Assembly (NCBI GenBank): GCA_946611025.1
Contig: CAMOCR010000030.1
Span: 1-8,494 of the forward strand
Direction of reading: 5' to 3'
Source of the DNA: an uncultured Alphaproteobacteria bacterium
Lineage (GTDB): Bacteria; Pseudomonadota; Alphaproteobacteria; Rs-D84
DNA: 8,494 bases
Part shown: piece by piece, positions 5,179-8,494 of the stretch
How positions within the stretch are numbered: position 1 is the stretch's first letter
How the letters are laid out: each line of letters starts with the position of its first letter
The notes under the pieces: generated by a model
Seen by the model: the letters and a program-made list of their open reading frames with translations, nothing else
The model's database searches: none
What the model was told of the DNA's origin: nothing
Position numbers and translations under genes: made by a program

Positions 5179-5571
5179 ATGAAAAAAATTATGTTTGTTC
5201 CAGTTTTGTTGGCTTTGGCGGCATGCGGCGGCAAAACACAAATCGACGAAGACAAGGTTTTCTTTGCTTTCGATTCGGCCGAAGTAACCAGCGCAGCACA
5301 AAAAGATTTAAAGGCACAATCAACATATATGAAGAAAAATGCCGATGTAAATGTCGTGCTTGAAGGGCACTGTGACGAACGCGGTTCAACCGAATACAAT
5401 TTGGCGTTGGGTGCGTTGCGTGCGGGTAATGCGGCACATGTTATGATTAAAGACGGTATCGAACCAGCGCGCATCAAAACCGTTTCATACGGCAAGGAAA
5501 AGCCACAATATTTGGGTACTGGCGAAGAAGTCTGGTCGAAAAACAGAAACGTCACAACAAAAACAAAATAA
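5179..5571 (+). CDS. pal: Peptidoglycan-associated lipoprotein Pal, compact form
   Basis: Pal is anchored in the outer membrane by its lipid and holds peptidoglycan through an OmpA-type C-terminal domain; with Tol proteins it keeps the envelope together during constriction. The signal peptide ends in the lipobox LAAC with Cys16 as lipidation site. The OmpA-like domain runs from about residue 26: FFAFDSAEV (28-36), LEGHCDERGSTEYNLALG (61-78) and RIKTVSYGKEKPQYLG (98-113). Asp66 and Arg81 correspond to the family's diaminopimelate-binding residues. Odd points: the linker between Cys16 and the domain is only about ten residues, the usual Thr of GHTDERG is Cys65, and the usual ending with NRR and a hydrophobic strand is NRNVTTKTK here. 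At 130 aa it is shorter than E. coli Pal. AAAGGA precedes the ATG. No tol genes adjoin it; a terminator follows directly. Confidence 0.93.
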   Translation: MKKIMFVPVLLALAACGGKTQIDEDKVFFAFDSAEVTSAAQKDLKAQSTYMKKNADVNVVLEGHCDERGSTEYNLALGALRAGNAAHVMIKDGIEPARIKTVSYGKEKPQYLGTGEEVWSKNRNVTTKTK

Positions 5572-5575
5572 AATT

Positions 5576-5597
5576 TCGCCCGTCTGGGCGATTTTTT
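5576..5597 (+). terminator. Intrinsic terminator of pal
   Basis: A perfect 6-bp stem TCGCCC (5576-5581)/GGGCGA (5586-5591) with loop GTCT is followed by six T residues (5592-5597). It begins 4 nt after the pal stop codon. It separates pal from the ftsE operon. Confidence 0.92.
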
Positions 5598-5705
5598 GTT
5601 GAAAGTTCAAAGTGGAAAGTTCAAAGTGCAAATAATGTGTGCCGGCAAATGCCGGCACTGCTTTATTACATTTGAACTTTGAACTCTGAACTTTGAACTT
5701 TGTTC
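5598..5705. repeat. Heptamer-arm inverted-repeat element with central hairpin
   Basis: The left arm (5598-5632) is five 7-bp units related to GTTCAAA: GTTGAAA, GTTCAAA, GTGGAAA, GTTCAAA, GTGCAAA. The right arm (5671-5705) is five units of the reverse complement: TTTGAAC, TTTGAAC, TCTGAAC, TTTGAAC, TTTGTTC. The arms match at 28 of 35 positions when paired. Between them is a perfect 8-bp hairpin GTGCCGGC (5639-5646)/GCCGGCAC (5651-5658), 9 bp if the A-T next to the loop is counted. It abuts the terminator T-run. It has no coding capacity and looks like a dispersed intergenic repeat, but dispersal cannot be seen from one copy. Confidence 0.85.
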
Positions 5706-5714
5706 TAAAAACTC

Positions 5715-5743
5715 TTGCCCACCTGCTCTTTTTTTACTAACAT
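5715..5743 (+). promoter_or_regulatory. Candidate promoter of the ftsE operon
   Basis: TTGCCC (5715-5720) and TAACAT (5738-5743) are 17 bp apart, each matching the consensus at four of six positions. The predicted transcription start falls at or next to the ATG at 5751, which has no ribosome-binding site. The mRNA may therefore be leaderless. Upstream readthrough past the terminator is an alternative. Confidence 0.4.
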
Positions 5744-5750
5744 CGAAATC

Positions 5751-6533
5751 ATGGAAGAAAAGACAGCGATTTCTTTTGCAAATGTTGCCGCGGCATATGA
5801 TAACGCCACAGAGGTACTTACTGATGTTTCATTTAATATCAGTGCCGGCAATTTCTATTTTTTGTCGGGCGCATCGGGCGCGGGAAAAACAACATTGTTG
5901 CGTCTTATATATATGTTGCATAAACCGCTGCGCGGGCAAATCAAGTTGTTTGGAAAAAACACTGCGGAAATGTCGCGCGATGATATTGCCGCAATGCATC
6001 ACAAAATGGCGATTGTTTTCCAAGAATATTCGCTGCTGTCGCATATGACCGTTTTCGACAATGTTGCATTACCGTTGCGCGTGCGTGGTGTCGCAGAAAC
6101 CAAGGTTAAAAAACTGGTGGCCAAGGTGCTAGATTGGGTGGGACTGGGCAAATTTGCCGATGTAAAACCGCTGGAACTATCCGGTGGTCAACAGCAACGT
6201 GTGTCTGTTGCACGTGCAATTATTGTTCAACCAACAATTTTATTGGCGGACGAACCGACGGGAAATCTGGACGATGAAAACGCATCGCGCCTGATGGAAT
6301 TATTTATTCAAATGAATAAACTGTTTGGCACGACAATTATTTTGGCAACACATAATAAAAAGTTAATGGAAACATATAAATTCCCAGTAATGCGTGTTGA
6401 AAATCACCGCGTTGCATTTGTCGGCAAGGCGGCATCAACAACCGCGGAACCTAAAAAAGTTTGGCGCGGCCCCGCCCCGAAAAATTATTTTTCAGAACTG
6501 TCGAAACAGTTTGACGATATTGGAAACGCATAA
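5751..6533 (+). CDS. ftsE: Cell-division ATP-binding protein FtsE
   Basis: Cytoplasmic ATPase of the FtsEX complex, which works through FtsX to switch periplasmic peptidoglycan hydrolases at the division site. It shows the complete ABC motif set: Walker A GASGAGKT (40-47), Q-loop Gln91 in FQEYSLL, signature LSGGQQQR (143-150), Walker B ILLADE (163-168) with PTGNLD after it, and the switch His201 in ATHNKK. It is 260 aa, longer than E. coli FtsE (222 aa); the surplus is a Lys/Pro-containing tail from about residue 223. I chose the ATG at 5751 because the reading frame upstream begins only with a TTG at 5715 inside a likely promoter. No Shine-Dalgarno is visible. The stop overlaps the ftsX start by one base (TAATG). 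LolD/MacB-type ATPases look similar, but the partner and gene order favour FtsE. Confidence 0.93.
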   Translation: MEEKTAISFANVAAAYDNATEVLTDVSFNISAGNFYFLSGASGAGKTTLLRLIYMLHKPLRGQIKLFGKNTAEMSRDDIAAMHHKMAIVFQEYSLLSHMTVFDNVALPLRVRGVAETKVKKLVAKVLDWVGLGKFADVKPLELSGGQQQRVSVARAIIVQPTILLADEPTGNLDDENASRLMELFIQMNKLFGTTIILATHNKKLMETYKFPVMRVENHRVAFVGKAASTTAEPKKVWRGPAPKNYFSELSKQFDDIGNA

Positions 6534-7369
6534 TGAAACGAACAACGGTATTTTCACTGGTACGCGAACAGTCGGTATTCATGACCGCGATTATGGGGTT
6601 GCTGACATTTTTGGCGGTAATGGCGCTGGGGGTTGCAATTTCAATTGGCACCGGTGTTGCACGTTGGAACGCACAATGGGATTTGTTCGCCACGGTTCAG
6701 GTTGTTGATAAATCAAACGAATCGTCTGTGCGGAAAATTTTGACTGATAACAAGGCTAAAATCGATACGCTGCATGAACTAAGCGATGACGAAATGAATG
6801 ATTTAATGCGCCCATGGATTTCGGGCGGCGGCGCATTGCGGGAATATATGCCAAAAATGTGGGAAGTGAAATTCAAAACCGAATCGGATTTAGAAGATGT
6901 CGCAACCGCAATTGCCAAGCGCGCACGGTTTTTAACCCATGCCGATGCGTTGCGCGCACCAATGTCGGCGGGCTGGAAAATGATTTTTATCGCGGGACTG
7001 ATATTGGCACTGACATTGGGGGCAATTGCGGTTTGTGTTTCATATATCGCGCGTAATACGGCAATGCTGCATAAACGCGAATTGGAAATATTGAACCAGG
7101 TCGGCGCCACCGATTCGTTTATTGCCAAACAAATGCAAATAATCGTCACAAAAATATGTATCGTTGCGTGTACGTTGGGCTTTGTTGTTGCCGCACCGGT
7201 ATTGGCGATTGTTTTATCGGCAACACATTCGGCACGCGTGGGACTGATGGCGATGCTGGGAATAAATGGCGCGGGGTGGTTATGTTTGGTCTTGTTGCCA
7301 ATAATCATCACAATATTTGCAATATGGATGACCCGCCGCACAACATTAAAAATCTTGCAAAACGAATAG
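6533..7369 (+). CDS. ftsX: Cell-division ABC permease-like protein FtsX
   Basis: Membrane partner of FtsE. It passes ATP-driven conformational change to the periplasm rather than transporting a substrate. The topology is that of FtsX: cytoplasmic N-terminus, TM1 about 16-38, a periplasmic domain about 42-145, then TM2 (149-171), TM3 (204-228) and TM4 (248-267). The cytoplasmic stretch between TM2 and TM3, RNTAMLHKRELEILNQVGAT (174-193), is the well-conserved FtsX segment that contacts the ATPase. At 278 aa it is shorter than E. coli FtsX because the N-terminal cytoplasmic extension is minimal. It starts at an ATG overlapping the ftsE stop, with GGAAA just upstream. It ends in TAG, the only non-TAA stop here, and the next gene begins at the following base. 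Confidence 0.93.
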   Translation: MKRTTVFSLVREQSVFMTAIMGLLTFLAVMALGVAISIGTGVARWNAQWDLFATVQVVDKSNESSVRKILTDNKAKIDTLHELSDDEMNDLMRPWISGGGALREYMPKMWEVKFKTESDLEDVATAIAKRARFLTHADALRAPMSAGWKMIFIAGLILALTLGAIAVCVSYIARNTAMLHKRELEILNQVGATDSFIAKQMQIIVTKICIVACTLGFVVAAPVLAIVLSATHSARVGLMAMLGINGAGWLCLVLLPIIITIFAIWMTRRTTLKILQNE

Positions 7370-7882
7370 ATGAAATTTCTAACCCCTTCATTTTTATTAC
7401 TGGGATTATTTGTCATTGGCGGCATGGTATTTAAATCGTCTGCGCCGCGGGGGTGTGTTGATATAATGCCCGATGACACACTGTTTGTTTTAACGGGTGA
7501 CGTGCGCCGCATTCCGTTTGCCATGCGCGCGGTGAACAATTATCCCGATGCCGATGTATATGTAATTGGTGCGGGTGCCGAAACCGTGATGTTTGATTCG
7601 GCGCACCCAGTTATGATTGAATCACAATCAAAATCAACATATCAAAACGCATTGGCAATCAAAGATATTGTTGAAAAAACTGGTCTGGACCGAATCGTTA
7701 TTGTCACCACCGAAGACCACATGAACCGCGCCGAATATTTAATACGACATGAATTACCAACGACCGAAATCGTCACATGCGCGGCAACATTATACGGTAT
7801 GCCGGCGGCACGGCGTTTGGAACGTTGGACAACAGAATATATAAAATACATTGTCACAATGTTTGGAATTAAAGAGGGATAA
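7370..7882 (+). CDS. DUF218/YdcF-like membrane-anchored protein
   Basis: Member of the DUF218 family (relatives include YdcF, SanA and ElyC), whose members are linked to envelope integrity but have no agreed reaction. Residues 4-20 form one hydrophobic N-terminal anchor, placing the domain outside the cytoplasmic membrane. Family features follow: the first strand and loop DTLFVLTGDVRRI (36-48), the strand VYVIGAG (63-69), the ESQSKSTYQNA segment (84-94) and IVIVTTEDHMNRA (109-121), where an acidic residue, Ser and His-x-x-Arg line the proposed active site. At 170 aa it is a minimal version. The ATG directly follows the ftsX stop with no spacer and no strong ribosome-binding site, so coupled translation is likely. 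In Alphaproteobacteria this gene type often sits between ftsX and plsC. Confidence 0.85.
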   Translation: MKFLTPSFLLLGLFVIGGMVFKSSAPRGCVDIMPDDTLFVLTGDVRRIPFAMRAVNNYPDADVYVIGAGAETVMFDSAHPVMIESQSKSTYQNALAIKDIVEKTGLDRIVIVTTEDHMNRAEYLIRHELPTTEIVTCAATLYGMPAARRLERWTTEYIKYIVTMFGIKEG

Positions 7883-7883
7883 A

Positions 7884-8494
7884 ATGTTACGCACCATTAT
7901 TTTCAAGGTTGCATCTGCGATACATTTCATTTTATGGGCACCAATAATACTGGTTGGGCTGGTAAATGGTCGGCTGAATAATTTTCTGGTAATAAAATGT
8001 TCGGGCGGGTTGGCATTGTTGGCGCGTATTATATGCGGCATAAAATATGCGGTGCATTTTCCACCAACATATGAAAATGGTGTACCGGTTTTGCCAAACG
8101 GCAATTCCCGCTTTGACGGCAAGGCAATTGTTGCATCGAAACATATGTCGCTGTTGGAAATTATTATATTGGCGCACGTTGTGCCAGATGCGTTTTTCAT
8201 CTGCAAACGGGAAATCATGTGGTTTCCAATTTACGGTTGGGCATTTTGGCGCATGGGGCTGTTGCCGGTGAACCGGTCGCGCGGTCATACCAACATGAAA
8301 AAGTTAGCAGCAGACGTTGCAAAAAAAATTATGTCTGGGCGCACATTGGTTATATTCCCCGAAGGCACGCGTGTAAAACCCGGTGCGCATGCACCACTGC
8401 GCCGTGGTTTACTGTTTTTAGCCCAGGAATTAAAATTGCCAATCTTGCCGGTTGGAACCGATACGGGACTTTATTGGCCAAAGCATGGCACAAT
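7884..8494 (+). CDS. plsC: 1-acyl-glycerol-3-phosphate acyltransferase PlsC (partial)
   Basis: Acylates lysophosphatidic acid to phosphatidic acid at the inner membrane, the second acylation of phospholipid synthesis. The first 203 residues are present and the frame runs off the window without a stop. A hydrophobic N-terminal region (about 4-26) is followed by the acyltransferase blocks: motif I KHMSLLE (His87 and Glu92, so H-x4-E instead of the usual H-x4-D), motif II GLLPVNRSRG (125-134), motif III VIFPEGTR (156-163) and motif IV LPILPVGTDTGLYWPK (185-200). H-x4-E also occurs, as I recall, in alphaproteobacterial PlsC, so activity is expected. The ATG lies 1 nt after the DUF218 stop with a good AGAGGGA site at 7873-7879. 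Last visible gene of the ftsE operon. Confidence 0.92.
   Translation, partial: MLRTIIFKVASAIHFILWAPIILVGLVNGRLNNFLVIKCSGGLALLARIICGIKYAVHFPPTYENGVPVLPNGNSRFDGKAIVASKHMSLLEIIILAHVVPDAFFICKREIMWFPIYGWAFWRMGLLPVNRSRGHTNMKKLAADVAKKIMSGRTLVIFPEGTRVKPGAHAPLRRGLLFLAQELKLPILPVGTDTGLYWPKHGT

Noticed and set aside
5148..5555. Minus-strand frame of 135 residues opposite pal
   Set aside because: It is the shadow of pal, which has a clear lipobox and OmpA-like motifs on the plus strand plus its own promoter and terminator.
5598..5705. CRISPR array
   Set aside because: Repeats are 7 bp, contiguous and inverted about a hairpin, with no unique spacers and no cas genes.
5715..5750. Upstream TTG extension of ftsE adding 12 residues
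   Set aside because: The added residues (PTCSFFTNIEI) are not FtsE-like, and the TTG lies within the likely -35 element. The ATG at 5751 fits the family start.
6697..7539. Minus-strand frame of 280 residues opposite ftsX
   Set aside because: ftsX has the full four-helix topology and conserved segment on the plus strand; the antisense frame shows no recognisable motif and arises from lack of stops opposite the coding strand.
50..7882. Possible TGA recoding, since none of the eight complete genes ends in TGA
   Set aside because: Seven TAA and one TAG stops is a small sample. The Trp codons I checked were TGG, and genes have expected ends, so the standard code explains everything.

Overview
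This window probably comes from an uncultivated alphaproteobacterium of moderate GC content, perhaps a host-associated one. The main argument is the plus-strand order ftsE-ftsX-DUF218(YdcF-like)-plsC, which is familiar from Alphaproteobacteria. A Pal lipoprotein and an outer-membrane beta-barrel with a C-terminal Phe show a diderm envelope. All genes read through in the standard code. The lineage is an inference from gene order and protein style; no rRNA or tRNA is present to confirm it.

Left half (50-5051, minus strand): four exported-protein genes are read right to left. First is a small outer-membrane beta-barrel (4296-5051). Then come three repetitive proteins of 661, 328 and 323 residues (2239-4224, 1174-2160, 50-1021). 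Each of the three has a Sec signal peptide followed by low-complexity modules that look like bacteriophage tail-fibre sequence. All end in a related G-x-[Y/C]-V-L motif, and two share an [I]-A-S-x-A-Y-V-D motif just after the signal peptide. There are no phage structural, terminase, lysis or integrase genes nearby. I read this as a paralogous array of secreted or surface fibre proteins built from tail-fibre modules, which is the most unusual thing in the window. The barrel could be a membrane partner, but that is conjecture.

Middle (5052-5750): divergent sigma70-like promoters serve the barrel gene (left) and a compact pal gene (right). Pal ends at a clear intrinsic terminator. Directly after it lies a 108-bp element made of five heptamers, a perfect GTGCCGGC/GCCGGCAC hairpin, and five heptamers in inverted orientation.

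Right half (5751-8494, plus strand): a tightly packed operon encodes the FtsEX ABC-type division/cell-wall complex, a DUF218 membrane-anchored protein, and a 1-acylglycerol-3-phosphate acyltransferase (PlsC) cut by the window edge. Junctions are a 1-nt TAATG overlap, 0 nt and 1 nt, implying one transcript with translational coupling. These genes link septal peptidoglycan remodelling with phospholipid synthesis. No gene-free stretch exceeds 300 bp.
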